A DNA stretch of 64,000 bases from Candidatus Obscuribacterales bacterium. Its GTDB lineage: Bacteria > Cyanobacteriota > Vampirovibrionia > Obscuribacterales > Obscuribacteraceae. Location of the stretch: the NCBI GenBank assembly GCA_019745415.1, contig JAIETF010000008.1, positions 116,801-180,800 of the forward strand. Reading direction: 5' to 3'. The notes beneath the pieces were generated by a model. It was not told where the DNA came from and did not search any database. It saw nothing but the letters and a program-made list of their open reading frames with translations. Made by a program: the position numbers and the translations under genes. The first letter of the stretch is position 1, and the number at the start of each line of letters is the position of its first letter. Of this stretch, positions 28,240 through 36,254 are shown piece after piece.

Positions 28240-30084
28240 TTATTTTCCTGCTAGAGGGATGATTAAGTTGAAGAAGATCAATATGGGTATGAGTCCATAA
28301 AAGAGAAATTTGAAAATCACCGAGCTGATGCCGCTTCGGTCTTTGCTGCGTAAAGATGAAATCGTGTCCATACAGGCGAGCATCTGCCAGCCAATTAGTA
28401 GCTGCAAAATCAAAATAGAACCAGGTACTTTAAGTAGATGCACCACTCTTTCTCGATCGATAATAAATTCGATAAAGAGAAAAAGATAGGGCATTATGAA
28501 CATGGCCAGAAGACTAGCGGTGAAGGGCAAAGGGGCCTTTCCTTTATCAAAGACTACTCGATTGTCTGTCAGTCTTTCGGTCATTGCCGCCCAGTCGAAA
28601 GCCGAGTTTCCTTGCAGGGGAGGATGAGAGAAGAAGACTCTAAAGGAATCGCGAGCTCTTTGAAAATGTCTAGCTGTGGCTTCTAGAAAATCCATGGTCT
28701 TTCCTTCTTTGTCTAGGGTCGTTAGTCCGAAAAAGGCTTTGCCGATAGTGCATTGCATGGCGCTCGATTCTAGAACAGCGTCATAAAGCCAGCTATAGAT
28801 GGCAATAAAGCTCAGACCCCAGATGACTGTGTAGGGAAAGTTGAGAGTGGCATGGAGCAGACAGTTGAAGAATACTAGAAAGATAAGAATCGGCACCAGA
28901 GCGGCTGTCAGAGACTCAATCAGACAGACGAGCGAGAGCGCCAAGATAATAGAGATTTGCGGATATTGTTCAGCAAAGTGACTAAGGTCGGTAGCCGGCA
29001 GCGCCACAAAGATAAGCGGCACCACCACCAAGACTTTGAAGAATCCGTCTAGAAGTTGGGCTTTAACCCTTGCTTTGCGCAGTTTCTCTGTTTCGCAAAC
29101 AGTATGTTCCGGAAGTTTACCTGCTTCTATGCTTTCCAGATCTTCTCTGAACTGAGCCGCTGTCTGAAAACGCTCCGCTGGATTTTTGCTCAGGGCTTTC
29201 AAGACGACGCTATTGATAAAGCCTGTAAGCTCCGGGCGAGACTTTATTTCTTTGATCAGGGGTGGAATTTCTTTTAGTTGACTGAGGATTATCTTGACGC
29301 CCACTTTGCCATCAAAAGGTGGCTTGCCGGAAAGCATTTCGTAGAGAATAATGCCGAGCGAGTAAATGTCGCTTAGGGCGTCTGCTTTCTCTCCCTGGCA
29401 CATTTCAGGGCTCATATAATGAGGGCTGCCAAAGAATTCGCCGGTGGCCGTTAATGTACAGGTGTCCTTTTCGGGGTCGAGCAGAACCGCTGCTATACCA
29501 AAGTCGACTACTTTCACTTCATAGTCTTGGTTTTGGTTTCGCACCACAAGCAGATTAGCCGGCTTGAGGTCTCTATGAACCATCTGTGCCTTATGAGCGT
29601 ACTCAATAGCAGACAAAATTTGTTTGAAGAGTTTGGCGCTCAGCTCAAAGTCTAGCGCCCCTTCTCTCTCTAAAAGGTCGGCAAGACTTTCACCTTCTAC
29701 ATATTCCATAAGAATATGTGGATAGAGCGTTTCTTCTCCCTCCAAAAGGAAGCTTTTATCGTAGGTCTTGACGATATTTGGATGCTTTAGTTTTATTGCA
29801 CTTGCTTCTTCTTTTAGAAAACGTGTTAGCGCTTCTTCGCTATTGAGCAGTTTGTCGTTAAGCAGTTTGACGGCATAGATTTCACCATTATGCAGGGACT
29901 TTACCTTATAGACAGTGCCCATACCGCCAACGGCAACCCGCGTCAGAGGCTCATAATGTTTCAATAAATCTGGTGGAAAATTGGTCTCGCCATGGCCGGC
30001 CCCGCTTGCTAGAACAAGACTAGGAGATTTGAAGCCGGAAGACCCGGTGTCGAGAAGGTTTTGCGACCGCTGGGAGTAGACCAC
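28240..30084 (-). CDS. Membrane Ser/Thr protein kinase with C-terminal RDD-like domain
   Basis: 614 aa, GTG start. Kinase domain about 44-315: VAVGGMGTVYKV, Lys73 in AVKLL, MVHRDLKPAN with Asp172, DFG 194-196 and SPHYMSPEMCQGE. The C-terminal part has about five membrane helices and an RDD-like start (RKARVKAQLLDGFFK) with TIGKAFFGLTTLD. It has the same architecture as the kinase 3 bp downstream, so the two probably arose by duplication and may form hetero-oligomers. An N-terminal extension of about 40 residues is Ser/Gly-rich. The signal sensed is unknown. Confidence 0.9.
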   Translation of the reverse strand: MVYSQRSQNLLDTGSSGFKSPSLVLASGAGHGETNFPPDLLKHYEPLTRVAVGGMGTVYKVKSLHNGEIYAVKLLNDKLLNSEEALTRFLKEEASAIKLKHPNIVKTYDKSFLLEGEETLYPHILMEYVEGESLADLLEREGALDFELSAKLFKQILSAIEYAHKAQMVHRDLKPANLLVVRNQNQDYEVKVVDFGIAAVLLDPEKDTCTLTATGEFFGSPHYMSPEMCQGEKADALSDIYSLGIILYEMLSGKPPFDGKVGVKIILSQLKEIPPLIKEIKSRPELTGFINSVVLKALSKNPAERFQTAAQFREDLESIEAGKLPEHTVCETEKLRKARVKAQLLDGFFKVLVVVPLIFVALPATDLSHFAEQYPQISIILALSLVCLIESLTAALVPILIFLVFFNCLLHATLNFPYTVIWGLSFIAIYSWLYDAVLESSAMQCTIGKAFFGLTTLDKEGKTMDFLEATARHFQRARDSFRVFFSHPPLQGNSAFDWAAMTERLTDNRVVFDKGKAPLPFTASLLAMFIMPYLFLFIEFIIDRERVVHLLKVPGSILILQLLIGWQMLACMDTISSLRSKDRSGISSVIFKFLFYGLIPILIFFNLIIPLAGK

Positions 30085-30241
30085 GCAGTTATCCTGCCTT
30101 TTAGAAAACCGATAGATGGCTGTGGCATAACTATAGGCTTAACACGCCGCTTGGCAACCGGCAAGTAGGAAAAACCCCAGGATCTTGCAAGTAACGCGAA
30201 ATCTTTACTTTATTCTCTGACCAATTACTTTTGATGCAGAG

Positions 30242-30838
30242 CTAGTTCTCTTTGAAGACTATCTGATTGTCTTCAAATTTTTCTATCACCGCCAGCGAAT
30301 GAATGCGGGTCAAGGGCAAATTCAAATCCTGAGCCAATTCGGCCAAGGCTTGGCGTCCACCTTCAAAAGACTTTTCAATCACGGCCCCGATGCCGACCAA
30401 GTTGGCACCGCTGGTTTTCACTAGTTTGACCAGGGCTTTGATAGTACGAGCGCTGGCTAGAAAGTCGTCGATGATCAAAACAGAGTCATCTTTACTGAGA
30501 TACTCTGGCGACACAATAAGCTCTACTACTTTGCCGTGGGTATGGGATGGGGCTGATTCTTTATAAGGGTTTTCAGCCATGGTCACAGGCTGGTTCTTTC
30601 TGGCAAAAACCAAGGGCACTTCCAGTGCCAGGGCTGCCGAAAGTGCGGGCGCAATACCGGAAGTCTCGGCAGTGAGAATTCTGGTTGTACCAAGCCCGGA
30701 AAAATGTCTGGCGAATTCTTCACCTATTTCTTTCATGAGCTTGGGATCAATTTGATGATTCATGAAAGAATCGACTTTCAAAATACCTTTGCCTAGGTAT
30801 TTTCCTTCTTTTTTGATTTTGTCCTTAAGTGCCTGCAC
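30242..30838 (-). CDS. xpt: Xanthine phosphoribosyltransferase
   Basis: 198 aa, the usual Xpt length. It salvages xanthine with PRPP to XMP. The PRPP motif VLIIDDFLASARTIKAL is at about 121-137. Other family stretches are LTAETSGIAPALSAA, FARKNQPVTM and the C-terminal HSLAVIEKF. The GTG start has GGGAG five bases upstream. No purine riboswitch is possible in the 40 bp to the next gene. It is probably co-transcribed with the rhomboid gene. Confidence 0.94.
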   Translation of the reverse strand: MQALKDKIKKEGKYLGKGILKVDSFMNHQIDPKLMKEIGEEFARHFSGLGTTRILTAETSGIAPALSAALALEVPLVFARKNQPVTMAENPYKESAPSHTHGKVVELIVSPEYLSKDDSVLIIDDFLASARTIKALVKLVKTSGANLVGIGAVIEKSFEGGRQALAELAQDLNLPLTRIHSLAVIEKFEDNQIVFKEN

Positions 30839-30852
30839 GTTATCTCCCTTTC

Positions 30853-30878
30853 TTATCTAGCGTCTTTATCTAGCGCCT
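30853..30878 (-). repeat. 13-bp tandem duplication after the rhomboid stop
   Basis: Two copies of a 13-mer (plus strand TTATCTAGCGYCT, 30853-30865 and 30866-30878) lie directly after the rhomboid-TPR stop codon. Each copy carries a TAA on the minus strand. Confidence 0.85.
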
Positions 30879-32318
30879 TTATTGAGCTCCGGTGTAAAAG
30901 CCCGGCAACTTTTCATTGAGAAATTCAATTTCAAACTTTTCCGGTTTATATTCTTTGGTCTTACTGTTTGCCATTTTTTCCTGGGCGGCGGCATCCTTGC
31001 CTTCCAATTTGTCTAAGATAGCTAGATGAAATAAGGCGGCTGGACGGGCATGCTCATCCGAGAGGCATTTCTCTAGATCTCTGCGGGCATTAGAGTAATC
31101 GCCTGTGATTATTTCGTAAGTCCCTCTGGTATCGTAGGCGGTGATAAAACCGCCATCAATTCTCAATGAAGCTTGAATAGCCTTTTGGGCTCTTTCTAGT
31201 GATTGGGGATCTTTGAAAAAGTTCAATGAATACCAGGCTAAGTTATTGAGCACCATTGCGTCTCTAGGAGCAAGCTTCAAAAGTCTTTCTTGCACTTCTA
31301 TGGCTTTGCTAAAGTTGTTCATGCGAGCTTGCAATAAAGAATATAGCTTCAGACATTCTTGATTATTCGGTTCTTTGGTGAGTACAAAAGAGAGATCTTT
31401 TTCAGCCTTTTCAAAGCGCTCCAATTCAATCAGTGCTTGTCCTCTAGCCGATAGCAGACTTAAGTCGTCTGGGAATTTCTGCAAGCCCTCCTCAACCTTG
31501 GTTAGACCGTGGAGAAATTTCTTTTCTCTCAATAACTGGGAAGCTTCTTTTCGGAGCAAGAATTTTTCCACTTGTGCATTGTTCTCCAGCCGTTTGTCGG
31601 CAAGCTCGGTGAGCAGGGGGCACAAAGAAATAAGGGCTGCCGCTGCCGCTAGCGTGAAGCGCCAGTTCTTAGAACCTTTGAGACTAGTCCTGTCTCCGGC
31701 AGTAAGTAAGAGAGCCGACAAAATACCGGTGAAGAAACCGGCAAGGTGGGCGGCATTATCCATAAAGTCGCTTGTCAGACCAAGTAAAAAGCCATAAAGA
31801 AGAAAAATCAAAAGAAGAACTATTTGGGCTTTAGATAGTCTTTGCGAAAGAATGGCTTTTTCTCTTTTTAGCCATGAAACCGTGATATAGGCCCCAAGCA
31901 CTCCGGCTATGGCAGCCGATGCTCCCACTGAAGTTCTAATCGGGTCAAAGAGAATACTGGTCAATCCACCAAGGATGCTTGCCAAAAAGTAGATGAAAAT
32001 ATAACGATTCTTGCCAAGCGCTGTTTCGGCCAGCGGACCGAACTCAAATAGGAAGTAAGCGTTGCAGGCAAGATGCAGTATGCTGGCGTGCAAAAATGAA
32101 TAGCTCAAGAGCCTGTAGTATTGCTTTTCACTTATTGTGAGCGGACCAAAGTTGGCGCCGGCTTTGAGAAGCAGGTCGCCGTCCAAGGCAAAGAAATTAA
32201 AGCCACCGAGGTTGAGCAAAAAGATGTAGAGAACAATAAGAACAAGCGCCATCGATAAGGAGAAGCTTTTGGCTCGACTTCTACTCATCTCGGCTCGTGT
32301 TTCTTTGGCGCTGTTCAT
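30879..32318 (-). CDS. Rhomboid intramembrane serine protease with TPR domain
   Basis: 479 aa. The N-terminal half has about seven hydrophobic segments. The conserved loop HASILHLACNAYFLFEFG, catalytic Ser134 in VGASAAIAGVLG and catalytic His191 in NAAHLAGFFTG form the Ser-His dyad. From about residue 235 there is a soluble TPR array (for example YSLLQARMNNFSKAIEVQERLLKLAP). Rhomboids cleave membrane-spanning substrates; the TPR domain likely recruits partners. The ATG lacks a clear Shine-Dalgarno. An internal ATG ten codons in is possible. Confidence 0.92.
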   Translation of the reverse strand: MNSAKETRAEMSRSRAKSFSLSMALVLIVLYIFLLNLGGFNFFALDGDLLLKAGANFGPLTISEKQYYRLLSYSFLHASILHLACNAYFLFEFGPLAETALGKNRYIFIYFLASILGGLTSILFDPIRTSVGASAAIAGVLGAYITVSWLKREKAILSQRLSKAQIVLLLIFLLYGFLLGLTSDFMDNAAHLAGFFTGILSALLLTAGDRTSLKGSKNWRFTLAAAAALISLCPLLTELADKRLENNAQVEKFLLRKEASQLLREKKFLHGLTKVEEGLQKFPDDLSLLSARGQALIELERFEKAEKDLSFVLTKEPNNQECLKLYSLLQARMNNFSKAIEVQERLLKLAPRDAMVLNNLAWYSLNFFKDPQSLERAQKAIQASLRIDGGFITAYDTRGTYEIITGDYSNARRDLEKCLSDEHARPAALFHLAILDKLEGKDAAAQEKMANSKTKEYKPEKFEIEFLNEKLPGFYTGAQ

Positions 32319-32389
32319 TGAAGGATTATTCTACTCTGGTTGATCCTGTAGAATTTGGGAAAATTGGTTGGAAAACCGGGGAAGTCAAT

Positions 32390-32821
32390 ATGAATATCCT
32401 TGTTGCTTTGGACTCTTCTGAAAGTTCAGATAGAGCGATTGAATTTATTCAACGGCGACCTTGGTTGGATAAAGACCATTTCTTGATAATCAGTGTGGTG
32501 GAGGCAGATAAGGCCGATGTCAGTATGGCTTCGGCGCTGACAAAGACCAGTGAAGCCTTTTTTGGGGACTGTGAGAAAATTTTGACCAAGGCCAGAGATG
32601 CCGTTAGAGCTGCTTTGCCGCGCAACAAGGTCGAAACTCGCATACTGACCGGCCCGGTGAAAGATACTATAATCGACTGTGCTCGCGAATTTGCCGCCGA
32701 CTTGATTGTTATGGGGTCGCAAGGCCGGCGTGGTATCAATCGTTTTATTATTGGTAGTGTGGCTGAAGCAGTTTTGCGCGGTGCACCGTGCTCGGTGCAA
32801 ATCATCCGCAAGAAAGAATAG
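32390..32821 (+). CDS. Universal stress protein (UspA family), ATP-binding type
   Basis: 143 aa from ATG 32390, which has GGGGAAG ahead; the open frame extends 31 codons into the divergent rhomboid gene and that part is not coding. ILVALDSSESS at the N-terminus and GSQGRRGINRFIIGS at the C-terminus give the G-x2-G-x9-G-S ATP-binding motif. It is followed by a second Usp gene. Its divergent promoter region contains AATTT-GGGA-AAATT (32352-32365), a possible but weak operator. Confidence 0.92.
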   Translation: MNILVALDSSESSDRAIEFIQRRPWLDKDHFLIISVVEADKADVSMASALTKTSEAFFGDCEKILTKARDAVRAALPRNKVETRILTGPVKDTIIDCAREFAADLIVMGSQGRRGINRFIIGSVAEAVLRGAPCSVQIIRKKE

Positions 32822-32839
32822 CTTAAAGAAAATAGCTTA
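32817..32839 (+). repeat. Imperfect tandem duplication around the first usp stop
   Basis: AATAGCTTA occurs at 32817-32825 and 32831-32839, period 14. The first copy contains the TAG stop of the first usp gene. Confidence 0.75.
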
Positions 32840-32856
32840 ATGAGAGGATCTGAACA

Positions 32857-33294
32857 GTGAGAGTAATGCTTGCCATCGACGGTTCTGAATGTTCCAAGTA
32901 TGCTCTGGATCATGTGACCAAACGCCCCTGGCGCCAGGAAGATTGTTTTTTGATAGCGCACGTTGTTGAGCCTATGCCGGTTGATATAGGGATAGCCTAT
33001 GTGCCTAATGCCTATAGTCAAACTGATGGAGCTGTTGCCGAAGCAGCCAATGCCTTGGTGGCGGCAGCGCTGAAAGAGCTGAGAGAGGCTTTGCCTGATG
33101 CTGCAATAGAGAGCCGAGTTGCCTTTGGTATGGTTAAAGCCGAACTGGTGGCTATAGCTAAAGATTGGCAAGCCGACTTGATGGTGATGGGTAGCCATGG
33201 CCGCAAAGGCTTCAATCGTCTGCTCTTAGGGTCGGTGGCCGAAGAAGTGATGAAGGCGGCGCCTTGCTCGGTTGAAATAGTCAAACACCATTAA
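32857..33294 (+). CDS. Universal stress protein (UspA family), ATP-binding type
   Basis: 145 aa, GTG start preceded by a GAGAGGA motif. MLAIDGSECSKYAL and GSHGRKGFNRLLLGS carry the nucleotide-binding signature. It is similar to the gene 35 bp upstream throughout, for example RPW followed by a D/E-rich strand, and AVLRGAPCSV compared with EVMKAAPCSV. A tandem duplication is likely. A strong hairpin terminator follows. Confidence 0.92.
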   Translation: MRVMLAIDGSECSKYALDHVTKRPWRQEDCFLIAHVVEPMPVDIGIAYVPNAYSQTDGAVAEAANALVAAALKELREALPDAAIESRVAFGMVKAELVAIAKDWQADLMVMGSHGRKGFNRLLLGSVAEEVMKAAPCSVEIVKHH

Positions 33295-33319
33295 TCCGTG
33301 CAATTTATAGATTCAAAAG

Positions 33320-33358
33320 AGAGAGAGTCTTTCAGCGAAAGACTCTCTCTTTACTTTT
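33320..33358. terminator. Bidirectional intrinsic terminator
   Basis: A perfect 14-bp stem (33320-33333 with 33337-33350), a 3-nt AGC loop and TTACTTTT afterwards. It sits between the second usp gene and the convergent HxlR gene; the opposite side ends TCTTTTG, so it may serve both. Confidence 0.85.
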
Positions 33359-33376
33359 CGATTATTGTCTGCAGAT

Positions 33377-33823
33377 CTATTGAAGCGTGTAGGCAGCCAT
33401 TCCCGCGCTCATTTCGGGAGTCATTTCAGATGGAACCGACTTGAGCTGTTCAAATTCCAGTTCCGCTTCCTCTTGCGTTGGTCCTAGGCGTTTCTTTGTT
33501 TTGCAGTTCTTGTAGAGTTCCGCTCCCAGAACTTTGAGTGCATAGAGAATACCAGTCAGCTCTCTGCCGCTATCTGTTAATGAATATTCCACACGCGGCG
33601 GCACTTCGGCAAAGGTAGCGCGAGATACCAGACCGAGTTCGGTGAGCTTGCGCAGCCTCTGGCAAAGCGTTTTTGCGCTCACACCTTTCAGGTCTTTGAG
33701 CAGCTGAGTAGTGCGTTTGGGGCCGGTTGCGAGATCAATGAGAATTTCAGAGGTCCAGCGCGGGCTCAATACTGAAAGACCGAAATCAATTAGTCTGGCA
33801 TCGTCTTTTCCTAAATTGTTCAT
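33377..33823 (-). CDS. HxlR-family winged-helix regulator
   Basis: 148 aa. Winged helix with LSPRWTSEILIDLATGPKRTTQLLKDLKG, LCQRLRKLTELGLVSR and VEYSLTDSGRELTGILYAL, the HxlR pattern. These regulators respond to electrophiles, thiol stress or quinones, often through an N-terminal Cys; here the only visible Cys residues are mid-protein (LCQRL) and near residue 115 (KNCKT). The target genes are not evident. The ATG has AGGAG six bases upstream on the minus strand. Confidence 0.88.
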   Translation of the reverse strand: MNNLGKDDARLIDFGLSVLSPRWTSEILIDLATGPKRTTQLLKDLKGVSAKTLCQRLRKLTELGLVSRATFAEVPPRVEYSLTDSGRELTGILYALKVLGAELYKNCKTKKRLGPTQEEAELEFEQLKSVPSEMTPEMSAGMAAYTLQ

Positions 33824-33970
33824 ATATTCTCCTGAACTCCTATTTCAAAACAGCTGCACCGTTCACGTTTTAATGGTCGCTTGAATTGCCACTGCTGCCA
33901 TCGTTCCAAGTGATGAATCCGTTTTACTCAAACTGATGGGCCACCTTTTTCTCATCATCCTCTCGGCTTA

Positions 33971-34017
33971 AGCGATGAGTCTCGCGTGAGAGTTTGTGAG
34001 ATTTTTTGAGCATCGCT
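33971..34017. other. Possible structured RNA/DNA element
   Basis: AGCGATG (33971-33977) pairs perfectly with CATCGCT (34011-34017), enclosing a small TCTC-GCGT-GAGA hairpin (33980-33991). It has no T tract after it, so it is not an obvious terminator. It lies in the 249-bp gap between the HxlR gene and the small TPR-like gene. Confidence 0.3.
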
Positions 34018-34072
34018 AACAATTACTATATAGATGGTTCAATTTGCTTGAACAGCCAAGCCAAAACAAGAG

Positions 34073-34336
34073 TTACTCGTTCAAATCTTGCTTGGCTGCC
34101 ACTTCGTCGGCAATTTCGCCAGTGCTATAGCGGGTACTGCTGGCTTTTCCGTGCAATGTCTCAAGATTGGACAAAAAAGCGTCGCGAAGCATTTCTTGTT
34201 CGCTTAGGTGCTGTTCTAGTTTTTTCAGACCGCTCTTCAATATCTTCTCAGCCTGACTATAGTCGCCTTGCTCGATGAGCCTGGCGCCAGCCTGCAGGTA
34301 AAGGTCGAATTCGCTTTCTCGTTTCTTGTCTAACAT
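34073..34336 (-). CDS. Small TPR-like protein
   Basis: 87 aa. Residues 8-45 (FDLYLQAGARLIEQGDYSQ, then AEKILKSGLKKL) read as one TPR-type helical pair; the rest is hydrophilic. No signal peptide or membrane segment. It is monocistronic by spacing. The function is unknown; a small adaptor is possible. Confidence 0.6.
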   Translation of the reverse strand: MLDKKRESEFDLYLQAGARLIEQGDYSQAEKILKSGLKKLEQHLSEQEMLRDAFLSNLETLHGKASSTRYSTGEIADEVAAKQDLNE

Positions 34337-34526
34337 CGGTCTAATCAGGATAATGACACGCTAGACCCATCATCTAACAAAGACCGCCTGCTTACATCAC
34401 TCCAAATAGCTACTTACTGGTCGAGCAGCTCTCAAATTTTCAGCTGGATGCAATATTTGCCCAAAATTGACTCATGCTTCCGGTTGATTACCGCGAGGTG
34501 AATATTGGGTGCCAATGTCATGAAAA

Positions 34527-36185
34527 TCAATCAATTATCATGATTGGTAGGGCGAAACTAAAGGTTGAGCCCTTACCTTGTTCACTTTCGCACCATATGC
34601 GGCCGCCATGCGAGTCGATGATTCTTTTGCAAAGATACAAACCTAGACCGGTGGAAGCATAGTAGCGTTTGCCCGAAGCCGCCTGCCAAAAGCGTTGAAA
34701 CAACTTGGGTTTATCTTCTTCGCTAATGCCTTTGCCGTTATCTTCAACAGTAAGAATGGCTTCGCCTTCTCTGTAAGAGATACTGGTTTTGACCCGGGCT
34801 CCGGCCTGTGAATACTTGAGCGAGTTATCGATGAGATTTTGTATAACTCTTCTGATTTCTTCCGGATCTAGCAGGACAAGCTTGACTTCATGAGGCTTCT
34901 CGAAAGTTAATTTGATTTCTTTACTATCGGCAAGTGGAGCTAGTTCTTGGGTTACCCTTTCGGTTACCTCGGCCAAGTCGAAGGGTCCTAATGATAGATG
35001 TTTGGCTCCAGAATCGTATTTATATACGTCAAGCAAAGTTAGAACGAGGTTGTATAGAGCATCGTTGCTTTGATGGATTGAGTTGAGAATCTGCTTCTGA
35101 TCTTCAGTGACGTCGCCGAAGTCCCCTTCCATCAGCAATTTGAGGGCTCTGTTGGCGGCCAGTATAGGTGTTTTTAGATCGTGGGTCAGTGTGGCTACAA
35201 AATCTTCTCTCTGCTGGGCCAGTTTCACCCTATCGGTAATATTGTCGAACATAGCTACCAAGCCTGGTTCGGCGGCTAGTTCCGAATTGACCGGCCAGAC
35301 CGACCAATCAAAGAATCTCTTATCTTCTTTGCCGAAAACTCCCACCTCGGCTTGCACTTGATAGGTTTGTCCCATTTCGATAGCTGGGCTGAAGCGCTCA
35401 GGCGATAGACCTGGACAAATCTGCAGAAATGATTTGCCGATAAGTTCACTGCGATCTTTTCTGGTCGACAACTCTAGAAATGCATCGTTTACTTCTTCGA
35501 CAAGCAGGCTGCTGCTCAAGCGAACAATGCCTACCGGTGCAGATTCCAATATGTTCTTTGTCACTTTCTTTTCAGTTTCAAGAATTTTGATTGAGAGCTG
35601 TTTTTCCCGCAAAGCTTTTTCTTTTGCCAAAATATAAGTATCTATGGCATAAGACATGTCCATGAAAATTAGCTTGGTTAGCGCTGCAATAGTGCGACCA
35701 TAGGTGTCTTTGTCTAGAATATCGACCAGAACATTTTTTATGTAAATGAGCGCGTCGCAATAGGCGCCTAGATACCATTTGGGGTCGAGGTTGATACGGT
35801 GGTGAGTGCTGCCGATACTCCATCTTTCGCGTACATATTCTTCGCCGTAATCACCCTTGGTTAGGCGGCTAAAGTACTGATGCTGGGCTGCTTTCGCCCG
35901 TTCCAAAACTTGGTGATTGGGAAAGAAAGCCGATGTTTCGGGGTTGGATAGGAAGTGTGCATAAAGGTGATCCATCATCGGCGCCAGATGCGGTTCCAGA
36001 ATCTTATCGACATTTCTTATCAGGGCTTCGTCTTCTGGACTGAAACGGAGAAAGGCTTTGCGCTTGACGACTTCTTCTTGAGCGGGCATTTCGCAGCTCG
36101 TGCTCAGCTCTTGGGCAGTTTCTGAAAGCTTCTTGGGTGCATTTGTTTCCATCTCTGGGCTCTCTTTCTTCCTTTCCGCTTGCAT
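34527..36185 (-). CDS. Globin-coupled sensor histidine kinase
   Basis: 552 aa, cytoplasmic, no membrane helices. N-terminal sensor globin (about 45-195) with a proximal His in GSTHHRINLDPKWYLGAY (His128 best fit), then a helical linker, PAS (about 208-320), HisKA with His335 in TLTHDLKTPILAANR, and HATPase with NLIDNSLKYS, VEDNGKGIS and GLGLYLCKRI. Haem binding would let it sense O2, NO or redox state. It is divergent from a NarL-type regulator, a likely partner, although HisKA kinases usually pair with OmpR or NtrC types. ATG 36185 lies in a palindrome and lacks a clear Shine-Dalgarno; ATG 36152 is an alternative. Confidence 0.9.
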   Translation of the reverse strand: MQAERKKESPEMETNAPKKLSETAQELSTSCEMPAQEEVVKRKAFLRFSPEDEALIRNVDKILEPHLAPMMDHLYAHFLSNPETSAFFPNHQVLERAKAAQHQYFSRLTKGDYGEEYVRERWSIGSTHHRINLDPKWYLGAYCDALIYIKNVLVDILDKDTYGRTIAALTKLIFMDMSYAIDTYILAKEKALREKQLSIKILETEKKVTKNILESAPVGIVRLSSSLLVEEVNDAFLELSTRKDRSELIGKSFLQICPGLSPERFSPAIEMGQTYQVQAEVGVFGKEDKRFFDWSVWPVNSELAAEPGLVAMFDNITDRVKLAQQREDFVATLTHDLKTPILAANRALKLLMEGDFGDVTEDQKQILNSIHQSNDALYNLVLTLLDVYKYDSGAKHLSLGPFDLAEVTERVTQELAPLADSKEIKLTFEKPHEVKLVLLDPEEIRRVIQNLIDNSLKYSQAGARVKTSISYREGEAILTVEDNGKGISEEDKPKLFQRFWQAASGKRYYASTGLGLYLCKRIIDSHGGRIWCESEQGKGSTFSFALPIMIID

Positions 36186-36196
36186 AGTGTACTATG
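36183..36196. promoter_or_regulatory. Palindrome at the divergent kinase/regulator start
   Basis: CATAG-TGTA-CTATG, a perfect 5-4-5 inverted repeat, overlaps the annotated start codon of the globin kinase and lies about 60 bp ahead of the NarL-type regulator. A dimeric regulator bound here could control both directions. Geometry resembles the imu operator, but the sequence may be chance. Confidence 0.4.
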
Positions 36197-36254
36197 TTAG
36201 CGTTATTGCCAATGTTCAAGAAAAGCTCCAGTGGAGCAAAAGCGGAGTAAAGGC

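Noticed and set aside
31375..31797. 140-codon plus-strand frame opposite the rhomboid-TPR gene
   Set aside because: Ser-rich shadow of the TPR region; the minus-strand protein has intact catalytic and TPR motifs.
32449..33198. A 249-codon minus-strand open frame antisense to both usp genes
   Set aside because: Both plus-strand genes carry full Usp motifs with ribosome binding sites. The antisense frame has no recognisable family and looks like a shadow of codon bias in the tandem duplicates.
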